Assembly: GCA_029259695.1 (NCBI GenBank)
Contig: JAJDEQ010000170.1
Coordinates: 1 to 64,000, forward strand
Source of the DNA: Planctomycetota bacterium
Lineage (GTDB): Bacteria; Planctomycetota; B15-G4
DNA: 64,000 bases
Direction: 5' to 3'
Shown here: positions 20,296 to 27,968 of the stretch, in pieces
Numbering within the stretch: the first letter of the stretch is position 1
Layout: each line of letters starts with the position of its first letter
Notes under the pieces: generated by a model
What the model was told of the DNA's origin: nothing
The model's database searches: none
What the model saw: only the letters and a program-made list of their open reading frames with translations
Program-made: the position numbers and the translations under genes

Positions 20296-21161
20296 CGCTC
20301 CACGTGGACCTGCCCGGCCGCGCGGCGCGAGTGTTCGCGGAAGCCCTCCGCGCTCAACGCCTCCACCGCCGCATCGACCATGGAGGGATTGCCGCACAGG
20401 AACACGTGCGTGTCGGCCGGCGTCGGCCGGAAGCCCCAGGCCTGCTCGAGCAGTCCGCTGGTCCACAGGTCCTGCACGTAGCCCGACTCCCCGTGCCAGG
20501 GCGCGTGCTCTTCCGCAGGCCGGCTGATGCTGGGGACGTAGGTGAAGTTCGAGCACATGCGCTGCAGCGTCATCAGCTCGGAGCGATAGCCGAGGTCCCA
20601 CGAGTGGCGTGCGCCGTGCAGCACCGCGAGCTGCTCACTGCTGCCGCAGGTCAGGTTGGTGCGCAGCATGCTCATGTAGGGCGCCAGCCCGGTTCCCGTC
20701 CCGATGAAGACCACGTTCTGACCGGCGGGGACGTCGTCGAGGGTGAACATGCCCGTCGCCCGCTGCGACAGCCACACCCGGTCGCCCGGGGCCAGGTGGA
20801 ACAGCCGCGGCGTGAGTTCACCCGAGGGCACGAGCGCCACGTAGAACTCCATGTACTCCTTGGCCACCGATGAGGACGCGATCGAGTAGGCGCGCTTGAT
20901 CAGCTTCGCGCCCTGCGGCGCCGTCTCCTCGGGATCGGAGATGGGGTGGCGCGGCGCGCTCCCCGGCAGGCCCAGCACGGCGAACTGCCCGGGGGTGAAG
21001 TCCGGCAGCTCCCACCCGTCGGGCACGACGCGCAGGATCATGAGCCCGGGACTGACCTCGACGTGCTGGGTCACGACGGCATTGGTGTCCACGCAGCGGG
21101 CCTCCTCGAGCAGAGCGCGAACCGGCTTGGATGCCGGTCTCACGCCCACGGGTTCGCCCAT
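20286..21161 (-). CDS. fpr: Ferredoxin/flavodoxin-NADP+ reductase
   Basis: A 291-residue protein read from the ATG at 21159-21161. Longer frames run into the tandem repeat upstream. The FAD-binding motif 'KRAYSIASSS' (RxYS at 90-93) is followed by an NADP-binding domain with 'NVVFIGTGTGLAPYMSMLRT'. The C-terminal part has 'HVFLCGNPSMVDAAVEALSA' and ends in 'HVERYW', as in the bacterial Fpr subclass that keeps an aromatic residue stacked near the flavin. It moves electrons between NADP(H) and ferredoxin or flavodoxin. It lies downstream of trxA on the same strand, but a strong stem-loop separates them, so it probably has its own promoter. Confidence 0.93.
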   Translation of the reverse strand: MGEPVGVRPASKPVRALLEEARCVDTNAVVTQHVEVSPGLMILRVVPDGWELPDFTPGQFAVLGLPGSAPRHPISDPEETAPQGAKLIKRAYSIASSSVAKEYMEFYVALVPSGELTPRLFHLAPGDRVWLSQRATGMFTLDDVPAGQNVVFIGTGTGLAPYMSMLRTNLTCGSSEQLAVLHGARHSWDLGYRSELMTLQRMCSNFTYVPSISRPAEEHAPWHGESGYVQDLWTSGLLEQAWGFRPTPADTHVFLCGNPSMVDAAVEALSAEGFREHSRRAAGQVHVERYW

Positions 21162-21179
21162 GGTCGCGCGCGCGAGCGG

Positions 21180-21256
21180 CCGGTACCACTGTGGGCGGCC
21201 GGTACCACTGCGGGCAGCCGGTACCACCGCGTGGCGGCCGGCACCACGGCGGGCGG
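21180..21256. repeat. 19-bp tandem repeat upstream of fpr
   Basis: Four consecutive units close to CCGGTACCACTGCGGGCGG, at 21180-21198, 21199-21217, 21218-21237 (20 bases) and 21238-21256. The first three contain the palindrome GGTACC; the fourth has GGCACC. The array lies 18 bp upstream of the fpr start, where its promoter and ribosome site would be expected. Confidence 0.9.
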
Positions 21257-21320
21257 CGCGGTGGCGGCGCCATGGCCGATCGGGACGGACGCCGCGGCGC
21301 GCTCCCGGCCCGAGGAAGAC

Positions 21321-21354
21321 CGGGCCCGGTGCAGCATGGGACGCACCGGGCCCG
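21321..21354 (-). terminator. Strong stem-loop downstream of trxA
   Basis: CGGGCCCGGTGC at 21321-21332 pairs perfectly with GCACCGGGCCCG at 21343-21354 around a 10-base loop. On the minus strand it follows the trxA stop by 31 bases and is followed by GTCTTCCT. It is a likely terminator of the CMD/trxA unit. Confidence 0.6.
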
Positions 21355-21385
21355 ATCCGACTCCCTGTTTCGGTCGCGAGACCGT

Positions 21386-21721
21386 TCAGTCGATCAGCGC
21401 GGCCAGCCGTGCGCGCAACTGGTCGCCCGGCACCAGGCCGATGACGCGGTCACGCTCTTCGCCGTTCTCGACGAAGACCAGTGTGGGGATCGACTGCACA
21501 CCGAACTCGGCGGCCAGCTCGGGGTGTTCGTCGATGTTGACCTTGACCACCCTGGCCTGGCCGGCCACGTCCCGGGCCAGTTGGGCCACGGTCGGGCCGA
21601 GAGTCTGACACGGGCCGCACCACGGGGCCCAGAAGTCCACCAGGACCGGGATGTCGCTGTTGCGCACTTCGGTGTCAAAGCGCGCGGCGTCGATGTCGAG
21701 CGATGGCGATGCGGTGTTCAT
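21386..21721 (-). CDS. trxA: Thioredoxin
   Basis: A 111-residue classical thioredoxin: 'VLVDFWAPWCGPCQTLGPTV' with active cysteines at 35 and 38, 'VVKVNIDEHPELAAEFGVQS' and the cis-proline 'IPTLVFVENGEE'. It reduces protein disulfides in the cytoplasm. It lies 136 bp downstream of an AhpD/CMD-like gene, a frequent partnership because such proteins are recycled by thioredoxin-type reductants. A stem-loop at 21800-21837 sits between the two. Confidence 0.95.
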   Translation of the reverse strand: MNTASPSLDIDAARFDTEVRNSDIPVLVDFWAPWCGPCQTLGPTVAQLARDVAGQARVVKVNIDEHPELAAEFGVQSIPTLVFVENGEERDRVIGLVPGDQLRARLAALID

Positions 21722-21799
21722 GGAGCTGCTTTCGTCGAGTGCTGGATGGTGGGGAGCCCGCTCGCAGGAGTGCGGTGGGCCGGTGCAGGGACCCGGCGA

Positions 21800-21837
21800 G
21801 CCCCCGGCCGCCCCGCGGGAGCGCGAGCGGCCGGGGC
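21800..21837 (-). terminator. Stem-loop between the CMD-like gene and trxA
   Basis: GCCCCCGGCCGC at 21800-21811 pairs with GCGGCCGGGGC at 21827-21837, with one bulged C. On the minus strand it lies 20 bases after the stop of the CMD-like gene. It could attenuate transcription into trxA or stabilise the upstream message. Confidence 0.4.
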
Positions 21838-21857
21838 CGGGCGGAGCACGGAGGAGA

Positions 21858-22427
21858 TCAGGCCACGGCGGCGACCGGGCGCGTCCAGGCGAAGGGCTGG
21901 AAGTTCTTGTCGAGCGGCGTCCGGGCCAGGTGGTTGGCGTAGTTGCTCAGCGTCTTGAACGCGACCCCGAGCACGACCTCCAGCACGTGCCGCTGCTCGT
22001 AGCCGGCGGCGAGGAAGGCCGACACGTCTTCGCCGGACACGTTGCCGCGCCGGCGCACCACCTGCAGCGTGAAGCTGCGCAGGGCCTCGAGCTTCTCGTT
22101 CGGCAGGGGCGTCCCGTTGCGCAGCGCGGTGACCACGTCCTCGGGCACCTTCTGCATGCCCGAGATGGCCGTGTGCGCGGCGACGCAGTAGGTGCACTCG
22201 TTCTCGAAGCTGGTCGAGATCAGCACGACCTGACGCTCGGCGGCATCGAACGCCGTGAGTTCGTCGAAGGTCCGGCCCAGCTCCAGGTACGCCTTCGCGG
22301 CGGCGGGCGACGCGCCCAGCACGCCGATCAGGTTGGGGATCCCGCCGAAGGCCTGCTTGGCGGCCTGCAGGCTGTCGCGGGAGGCTTGGGGGGCGGTGTC
22401 GAGGTCGTGAATCGGGAAGGGGGCCAT
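21858..22427 (-). CDS. AhpD-like carboxymuconolactone decarboxylase family protein
   Basis: A 189-residue protein of the CMD/AhpD fold. The redox motif is 'NECTYCVAAHTAISG' (Cys78, Cys81, His85), the EX(1)CxxCxxxH signature of alkylhydroperoxidase-type members. Other family segments are 'PNLIGVLGASPAAAKAYLEL' and 'VVLGVAFKTLSNYANHLART'. It probably reduces peroxides or takes part in detoxification, using thioredoxin or a similar donor. The gene is followed by trxA and preceded by a 250-bp region holding an operator-like palindrome and, beyond it, a TetR regulator gene on the same strand. Confidence 0.88.
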   Translation of the reverse strand: MAPFPIHDLDTAPQASRDSLQAAKQAFGGIPNLIGVLGASPAAAKAYLELGRTFDELTAFDAAERQVVLISTSFENECTYCVAAHTAISGMQKVPEDVVTALRNGTPLPNEKLEALRSFTLQVVRRRGNVSGEDVSAFLAAGYEQRHVLEVVLGVAFKTLSNYANHLARTPLDKNFQPFAWTRPVAAVA

Positions 22428-22558
22428 GGGTTCTGCTCCGTATCGCAGCGTGGTGCCGCGGGGTCTCGGCGAGTCATGAGCGGTGCGGAGAGCGGTCGGC
22501 CCACGGGCTTCCCGGCGCCTCGCACCGCGTTTCGTGCCTCTTGGACGCCCGATTCGCG

Positions 22559-22582
22559 ATTAGGGAACGGTCGGTTCCTAAT
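22559..22582. promoter_or_regulatory. Operator-like palindrome upstream of the CMD gene
   Basis: ATTAGG...CCTAAT: the 24 bases are an imperfect palindrome (TTAGGGAAC, GGTCG, GTTCCTAA) with one offset base. The site lies 132 bp upstream of the CMD-like start and 95 bp beyond the end of the TetR gene. Its size and symmetry fit a TetR dimer. Binding by the adjacent regulator is inferred, not shown. Confidence 0.55.
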
Positions 22583-22676
22583 TTCTGCGGAGCGCGGCCG
22601 GGAGCATCGAGCGGTCGCGCTTCCCCCATCAGCGACGAACAGCCGACCCGGTCCGGGGTGCCCCGTGAGCTCCAGG

Positions 22677-23258
22677 TCAGTCCAGGGTCGCGATCGCGAG
22701 CTGCAACACGCGCCTCACCTGGGCGCGTCCCATCGGCTCACGCCCGCGCACGTTCAGACCACACACGAGCGCCACGAGGAACGCCGCCGCATCCCGGGGC
22801 TCGACGTCGGCACCGACCTCCCCCCGCTGCTGCGCGGCCTGGATCGTCCGGGCGAGCAGTTGCTCTTCGCGCTGCAGCTGACCGGTGGCCAGGGCGGCCA
22901 CCTCGTCGTCGTGTGGTGCGAGCTCCACGATCGAGTTGATCGCAAAGCAACCACGGTCAGCTTCGCCCCCGCAGCACGCATCCCCCACCGACTTCAACCA
23001 GCTCTCGATCGCCGCGCGCGGCGATGCGCCACGCGTCAGCTTCCGTTCCAGATCCGCGAGGGAGCGCTCCTCGTAACGCCGCAGGGCGTGCAGGAACAGG
23101 TCCCGCTTGTCGCTCCAGGCCTTGTAGATGCTGCCCTTGGGCAAGCCCGTGGCCGCCACCAGATCGGCGACCGAGGTGGCGGCGAAGCCGTGACTCCAGA
23201 AGACATCCAAGGCCGCATCGAGTGCCTGATCGACGTCGAACTCTCGAGGTCTGGCCAT
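22677..23258 (-). CDS. TetR-family transcriptional regulator
   Basis: A 193-residue regulator with an N-terminal helix-turn-helix: 'MARPREFDVDQALDAALDVFWSHGFAATSVADLVAATGLPKGSIYK' spans residues 1-46. The C-terminal domain is of the TetR_C_11-like kind ('GDACCGGEADRGCFAINSIV', 'DAAAFLVALVCGLNVRGREP'). The repeated cysteines around residues 95-104 are worth noting for a redox or electrophile sensor. It is encoded just upstream of the CMD-like and thioredoxin genes on the same strand with a palindrome between, so it probably represses them until a reactive compound is bound. Confidence 0.9.
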   Translation of the reverse strand: MARPREFDVDQALDAALDVFWSHGFAATSVADLVAATGLPKGSIYKAWSDKRDLFLHALRRYEERSLADLERKLTRGASPRAAIESWLKSVGDACCGGEADRGCFAINSIVELAPHDDEVAALATGQLQREEQLLARTIQAAQQRGEVGADVEPRDAAAFLVALVCGLNVRGREPMGRAQVRRVLQLAIATLD

Positions 23259-23352
23259 GGCTCACCGCGTCGGAGGAACACCGGGCTCGCGAGCCGGCGG
23301 CGCATCGCGGCAGCCTAGCATCCGCGCGCCGGAGGACTCTTGGCACGGCCCG

Positions 23353-24993
23353 CTAGCGCAGCAGCGCCGCGATCCCCGGGTGGTCCGCGCTCAGACGGGT
23401 CGCGCGGAAGATCGCGAGGGGCGGGGCTCGCCCGGCGTGCTCGGGCGGTTCGATCTCGCCGCCATGGGGATTCCGGTAGTCCCAGACCACGCGACCGTCG
23501 CGCGTCACCTCGAAGATGCGGCCGGGTGCGCCCGACGCGATCAGCGTGTTGCCGTTGGGCAGACGCTGCGCACCGGAGATGAACGCCGAGTAGAAGTCGT
23601 CGCCGGCCGAGTAGCTCCAGGCGGGTGCGGCCGGGCCGAAGGCGCCGTCATCGGGGCGACGGAAACCCGATTCGGGATCGAAGGGCAGGATCAGTTCGTC
23701 GACGGACGAGTAGTCGCCGTCGGTGCGGCCGCGGCCGTTGTTGAACACGAGCAGCCGCAGCTCACCGGGCACCTCGCCGGCCACCCACGACGGATCGTGC
23801 TGGTAGAAGAGGCGACGATCGGCGTCGCCGCCGGCGCCGTACATGCGTGGGTTGCCCCAGCGCCAGAGCAGGTCGCCACCGCGGCCGCGGCGTCCGCCCG
23901 TGTGGCCGGCCGCCTCCTCGGTCGTCGTGCCGTGGTCGATGACCCAGACCTCGCTCATGTGCGGCGTGCTCAGCGCGATCAGGTCGTGGGTCGGCTCGTA
24001 GGCCACCGCGTTGGTGTGCAGCCAGTCACCGGGGAGCTTCTCGGGCGGGCCGTCGGCCTCACCGTCCTCCTCGTCCTCGCCGCCGACGTAGCCCAGCGCG
24101 GCCATCTGCTCCTCGAGCTCCTCCTGTTCGCGCCGCTCGTCCTCGGTGAGCACCGGCGCGTCGCGATGGTCGGCGTTGACGTCGATCAACTCGGGGTGAT
24201 CGGCCACCGCGCCGTAGGCCGACGCCCGTTCGTCGAAGTCCTGCACCACGTGATCCCACGCGTGCCACTCCCACACGACCTCGGCGTCGTCACGGCCGAC
24301 CGGGCGGATCTCCAGCACTACATCCGGCCAGAGCCCGCGCTCGCGATCCACCTGCCGCGGATCCCGTCCGCGGCGCAGGGCGTCGCGCGCAGCGACCCGG
24401 TTCCAGGTGATGAGCAGGATGTTCCCGTTCGGCAGGGGCTCGATGTCGTGGTGCTGCTGGCGTTGTCCGTCGGCCAGGTCCCATTGCCACAGGACCGTGC
24501 CGTCGGGTGCGAGCCGCCGCAGCTGTCCGCCGATGCCGCCGCCGGCGAACTGCGTCTCGTCCTCCCGGCCGCAGCGCAACAGCGAGCCGTCGTCGAGCAG
24601 GTAGCACCACGCGCCGGGCGCCACGTCGGTGTCCCACTGGTGCACGACGTCACCCGCCATGTCGATCAGGTAGATCGTGGTGCTGTTGAGCGGACCGTAG
24701 AGCGTGTAGCCGGCGTAGGCCTCGGGTGCGTTGACGCGCACGCCGCGCGGGCCGTCCACGTCGGCCTCCGACAGCGACATGAACCGGGAGAGGTCGACTT
24801 CTTCGGGTTCGTCTTCGTCAGCGGCGACCGCGGCGGCGTCACTGTCGACCGACTGCTCGTCGGTCGCCCCCGCCGGGGGCCCACGGTCCTGGGCAACGGC
24901 CGGCGCCGTCAGGGCCAGCAGCAGGACGAGCAACAGCGGCGAGCCGAGCGGCAGCCCGGCGCGTGACGAACGGTCTTCGCGGGAGTGGGTCAT
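23353..24993 (-). CDS. Secreted arylsulfotransferase (ASST)-like propeller protein
   Basis: A 546-residue protein with a signal peptide ('LLLVLLLALTAPAVAQ'). The body matches arylsulfotransferase-family propellers: 'AYAGYTLYGPLNSTTIYLID', 'VVHQWDTDVAPGAWCYLLDD', 'QQHHDIEPLPNGNILLITWN', 'VVWEWHAWDHVVQDFDERAS', 'RLPNGNTLIASGAPGRIFEV'. Conserved histidines occur in 'HHDIEP' and 'WHAWDH', but the active-site histidine cannot be assigned with confidence. An insert near residues 290-320 is highly acidic and contains 'MAALGYVGG'. The family moves sulfate groups between phenolic compounds in the periplasm, but in planctomycetes many members are untested. Confidence 0.8.
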   Translation of the reverse strand: MTHSREDRSSRAGLPLGSPLLLVLLLALTAPAVAQDRGPPAGATDEQSVDSDAAAVAADEDEPEEVDLSRFMSLSEADVDGPRGVRVNAPEAYAGYTLYGPLNSTTIYLIDMAGDVVHQWDTDVAPGAWCYLLDDGSLLRCGREDETQFAGGGIGGQLRRLAPDGTVLWQWDLADGQRQQHHDIEPLPNGNILLITWNRVAARDALRRGRDPRQVDRERGLWPDVVLEIRPVGRDDAEVVWEWHAWDHVVQDFDERASAYGAVADHPELIDVNADHRDAPVLTEDERREQEELEEQMAALGYVGGEDEEDGEADGPPEKLPGDWLHTNAVAYEPTHDLIALSTPHMSEVWVIDHGTTTEEAAGHTGGRRGRGGDLLWRWGNPRMYGAGGDADRRLFYQHDPSWVAGEVPGELRLLVFNNGRGRTDGDYSSVDELILPFDPESGFRRPDDGAFGPAAPAWSYSAGDDFYSAFISGAQRLPNGNTLIASGAPGRIFEVTRDGRVVWDYRNPHGGEIEPPEHAGRAPPLAIFRATRLSADHPGIAALLR

Positions 24994-25134
24994 GGGCCAG
25001 ATGCTGGCACGAACCGTCGTCCGCCGCCAGCACCCGGGCCCGGCGCCCCCTGTTGAGCGGCTGGGCCCGTTCGCTCAGGATGATGGCGCGCCTCGGGCGC
25101 AACCCGACGAACCGGCCACGACGGAGACGAGCCG

Positions 25135-26457
25135 ATGCGACAGATCCTGATGGCGCTGCTGGTCTCGCTGGCCGGCAACACACAGCCGCTCGCCGACGAA
25201 GAACTCGCCGCGGCCGTGGCCGCCGACTACGACCAGCACCTCGCCGCGCTGTTCGAGCACTTCCACCGCAACCCCGAGTTGTCATTCCGCGAAGAGCGCA
25301 CGGCGGCCCGCCTGGCGCAGGAGCTGCGCGCGCTCGGCGTGGACGTGACCGAAGGCGTGGGCGGCACGGGGATCGTGGGCATGCTGCGCAACGGCGAGGG
25401 CCCGACGGTGCTGGTGCGCGCGGACATGGACGGCTTGCCGGTGGCCGAGCAGAGCGGCCTGCCCTACGCCTCCACCGTTCGGCAGGTCGACATCACGGGC
25501 GAGGAGGTGCCGGTGATGCACGCCTGCGGTCACGACGTGCACATGACCGCCCTGGTGGGTACGACCAGGCGCCTGCTGGCGACGCGCGATCGTTGGTCGG
25601 GCACCGTGATGTTGATCGGGCAACCGGCCGAGGAACGCATCGGCGGCGCCCGCGCCATGCTGGAAGACCGCCTCTACGAGCGCTTCGGCGTCCCCGACTT
25701 CGCCCTCGCCTTCCACGTGTCGGCGGGTGACCCGGCGGGCAAGGTCGCCCTGCGCGGCGGCCTGGTGTATTCGTCGTCGGACAGTGTCGACATCACCGTG
25801 CGCGGCGTGGGCGCCCACGGCGCGGCGCCGCACAAAGGCAAGGACCCGATCTACATCGGCGCCCAGATCGTGGTGGCGCTGCAGGGTCTGGTGAGCCGCG
25901 AACTCGCGCCGATGGAACCGGGCGTGGTGACCGTCGGCGCCTTCCACTCGGGCTTCAAGCACAACATCATCCCGGACGCAGCGCACCTGCAGCTCACCGT
26001 GCGCTCGGACAGCGAGGAGACCCGCAAGACGCTGCTCGACGGCATCCGACGCATCGCCGAGGGCGTGGCCCGCACCAACGGCGTCCCCGAGCACCTGCTC
26101 CCGGTGGTGACCCAGTCCAACGAGTCCACCCCGACCACGGTGAACGACCCGGGCCTGGCCAGCCGCGTGCAGCGGGCGTTCATCCGCGAACTCGGCGCCG
26201 ACGCGCTGTACGAAGACGTCCGCGAGGGCATGGGTGCCGAGGACTTCGCCTACTTCGTCCAGACCGAACACGCCGTCCCCGGCGCGTACTTCAACGTGGG
26301 CGGGACGAGCCAGGCCGACCTGGATGCCGAACAGGCCGGCGGCCCCGCCGTGCCATCGCACCACTCACCGTTCTTCAGGATCGAACCCGAGCCGTCGATC
26401 CAGGCCGGCGTGCAGGCCATGACCGTGGCCGTGCTGGAGTTGCTCGGGAAGGACTGA
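25135..26457 (+). CDS. Secreted M20D-family amidohydrolase
   Basis: A 440-residue metallopeptidase-fold enzyme with a GGAG ribosome site and a short signal-like N terminus ('MRQILMALLVSLAGNTQPLA'). Metal-site motifs are present: 'VPVMHACGHDVHMTALVG' (Cys131, His133), 'LIGQPAEERIGGARAM' (Glu pair), 'ALAFHVSAGDPAG' and, near the end, 'PSHHSPFF'. The family (IAA-amino-acid hydrolases, hippurate hydrolase, AbgA) cleaves N-acyl amino acids. The exact substrate is unknown. It is divergent from the arylsulfotransferase-like gene with 141 bp between starts. Confidence 0.92.
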   Translation: MRQILMALLVSLAGNTQPLADEELAAAVAADYDQHLAALFEHFHRNPELSFREERTAARLAQELRALGVDVTEGVGGTGIVGMLRNGEGPTVLVRADMDGLPVAEQSGLPYASTVRQVDITGEEVPVMHACGHDVHMTALVGTTRRLLATRDRWSGTVMLIGQPAEERIGGARAMLEDRLYERFGVPDFALAFHVSAGDPAGKVALRGGLVYSSSDSVDITVRGVGAHGAAPHKGKDPIYIGAQIVVALQGLVSRELAPMEPGVVTVGAFHSGFKHNIIPDAAHLQLTVRSDSEETRKTLLDGIRRIAEGVARTNGVPEHLLPVVTQSNESTPTTVNDPGLASRVQRAFIRELGADALYEDVREGMGAEDFAYFVQTEHAVPGAYFNVGGTSQADLDAEQAGGPAVPSHHSPFFRIEPEPSIQAGVQAMTVAVLELLGKD

Positions 26458-26492
26458 CGCCACGTGGGCGGCGACGGGGCCGGGGCGCGCGT

Positions 26493-27044
26493 TCAGCCCT
26501 CGTCGCAGTCCGAGCTGCCGACATCCAGGCTCATGGCGATCTCGTCCAGGCGCACGCCGTCCACGCGCCAACGATCGACGCTGACGCCCCGACGCTGGAA
26601 GCCGGCCCGGTCGAACAGGGCCTGCGCCCCCGTGTTGTCGGCAAAGACCCCCAGGTCGAGCCATGCGATCGACGGCTGCACTCGACACCAGCGGATGATC
26701 TCGGCCAGCAGGCGCCCGCCGTGCCCGCCGCGCCGATGACGGCGCAAGACCGCGATGCCCAGGTCGACCCGGTGCAGATCCGCCGCGATGTCGCCGCCCG
26801 CCACGTCGCCGCAGCCGATCATCACATCGTCGGCGAATGCACCCCAGGCGCGACGCCAGCCGGGCACGTCCAATGACTTGCTCCAGCGCTCCCGCGTGCG
26901 TTCGCGCATGCTGTCCACCAGGAACGGTTCGGCTCGCCCGTACGGACCGTGGTAGCCGTCGCCGTCTCTGCCCGACTCGGCGCCGGTCTGCGCGCAGAGG
27001 TCGAGGTACTGCTCCAGGTCGTCGAGCGTGAGCAGGCGGATCAC
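26493..27044 (-). CDS. GNAT-family N-acetyltransferase
   Basis: A 183-residue protein with the acetyl-CoA binding motif 'RRHRRGGHGGRLLAEIIRWC' and the later 'VFADNTGAQALFDRAGFQRR', typical of GNAT enzymes acting on small molecules or protein N termini. The start is GTG (27042-27044). The stop TGA of the upstream zinc-ribbon gene is part of TGAGGACAGTG, so the ribosome site and stop overlap and the two genes are translationally coupled. Acceptor unknown. Confidence 0.88.
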   Translation of the reverse strand: MIRLLTLDDLEQYLDLCAQTGAESGRDGDGYHGPYGRAEPFLVDSMRERTRERWSKSLDVPGWRRAWGAFADDVMIGCGDVAGGDIAADLHRVDLGIAVLRRHRRGGHGGRLLAEIIRWCRVQPSIAWLDLGVFADNTGAQALFDRAGFQRRGVSVDRWRVDGVRLDEIAMSLDVGSSDCDEG

Positions 27045-27049
27045 TGTCC

Positions 27050-27397
27050 TCAGACCCGGTCGAACGCATTCTCACCCGGGAGGGCCGTCCCGCAGTAGAG
27101 GCACTTGTTTCGCCGTCGACTGTTGGCGCGCTGACACGCCAGGCAGGTCTTGCTCGTGTTGGTGCCGAGTTCGATCGCCTCGAGGCGCTCCAGCTCCGCG
27201 CGCAGGTCTTCCTCCGCCAGACCGCTCGTGCGCTGCAACAGGTTCCACATCCCGCGACAGATCAGCGAGAGCTGGTCGAGCGATTCCTCGAGTTCGGACA
27301 CCCGCTCGTCGACTCGCTCCGCCTTGCCGATCGCATCGTGCGACTGGCGCCTTGCTTCGACGTCACGCCGTCCCTGCTCGAAGTTCCAGAAGATCAT
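27050..27397 (-). CDS. Small coiled-coil / zinc-ribbon protein
   Basis: A 115-residue protein. The ATG at 27395-27397 was chosen over longer frames because AGGGAGGTG lies 6-7 bases upstream. Residues about 5-75 are charged and helical ('KAERVDERVSELEESLDQLS', 'EEDLRAELERLEAIELGTNT'). The C terminus has two CxxC pairs ('CLACQRANSRRRNKCLYCG'), a zinc ribbon. No family name comes to mind. It is coupled to the GNAT gene downstream. A protein-protein or nucleic-acid binding adaptor is possible, but this is a guess. Confidence 0.75.
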   Translation of the reverse strand: MIFWNFEQGRRDVEARRQSHDAIGKAERVDERVSELEESLDQLSLICRGMWNLLQRTSGLAEEDLRAELERLEAIELGTNTSKTCLACQRANSRRRNKCLYCGTALPGENAFDRV

Positions 27398-27479
27398 CAC
27401 GCACACCTCCCTTGCCTCGTGAGTGTAGCCGAAGCGCGGTGCATTCGCGGACGTCGACAGCATCCCGCACGGACGGCGG

Positions 27480-27968
27480 TCAGGAGGACGGTTTGCGATG
27501 CTCCCAGCTCAGCACGTCGCCCTCGGGCAGATCGCGCAGGCCGAGGCGCCGCAGCATGTCGAGCAGTTGGGCGCGGTGGTGCATGCTGTGGGTGATCACG
27601 TGGGCGATGGCGCCACCGTAGGTCTTCTCGGCGGGCGGGTCGTCGAGCGTGTCCACCCAGAGTTCGTCCCAGCCGTCCCGGTCGGCCACCTCGCGCGCGA
27701 CACGCGCCAGATCGGCGGCAGCGCGTTGCAGGCGGCCGTTCAACGCCGCGACCGAGCGATCGTCGCCTTCAGCTCGCGCCGGGCGCCCAGCCATGAGGTC
27801 GGACCAGACCTCCATGTTGCGGATGACGTGCCGCAGCGTTCGGCGCAACGTGCGCGGACCGAAGTCGAATTCGTGGTCGAGCTGCTCGTCGGTGAGTTCC
27901 CGACAGCGCTCCACGATCCGGGTCGTGGTCCACGCGTCGTGAGCCAGCAGTCGGTCAAGCAGGTCCAT
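27480..27968 (-). CDS. DinB-family protein
   Basis: A 162-residue four-helix protein of the DinB/YfiT type. 'MDLLDRLLAHDAWTTTRIVE' is the usual first helix, 'RTLRHVIRNMEVWSDLMAG' contributes the first metal histidine and 'YGGAIAHVITHSMHHRAQLLDMLRRLGL' the other two. Such proteins bind a divalent metal and often act as thiol-dependent transferases; the founding member is DNA-damage inducible. The start overlaps the end of the upstream methyltransferase gene by 14 bases, placing it last in an operon with ada. Confidence 0.92.
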   Translation of the reverse strand: MDLLDRLLAHDAWTTTRIVERCRELTDEQLDHEFDFGPRTLRRTLRHVIRNMEVWSDLMAGRPARAEGDDRSVAALNGRLQRAAADLARVAREVADRDGWDELWVDTLDDPPAEKTYGGAIAHVITHSMHHRAQLLDMLRRLGLRDLPEGDVLSWEHRKPSS

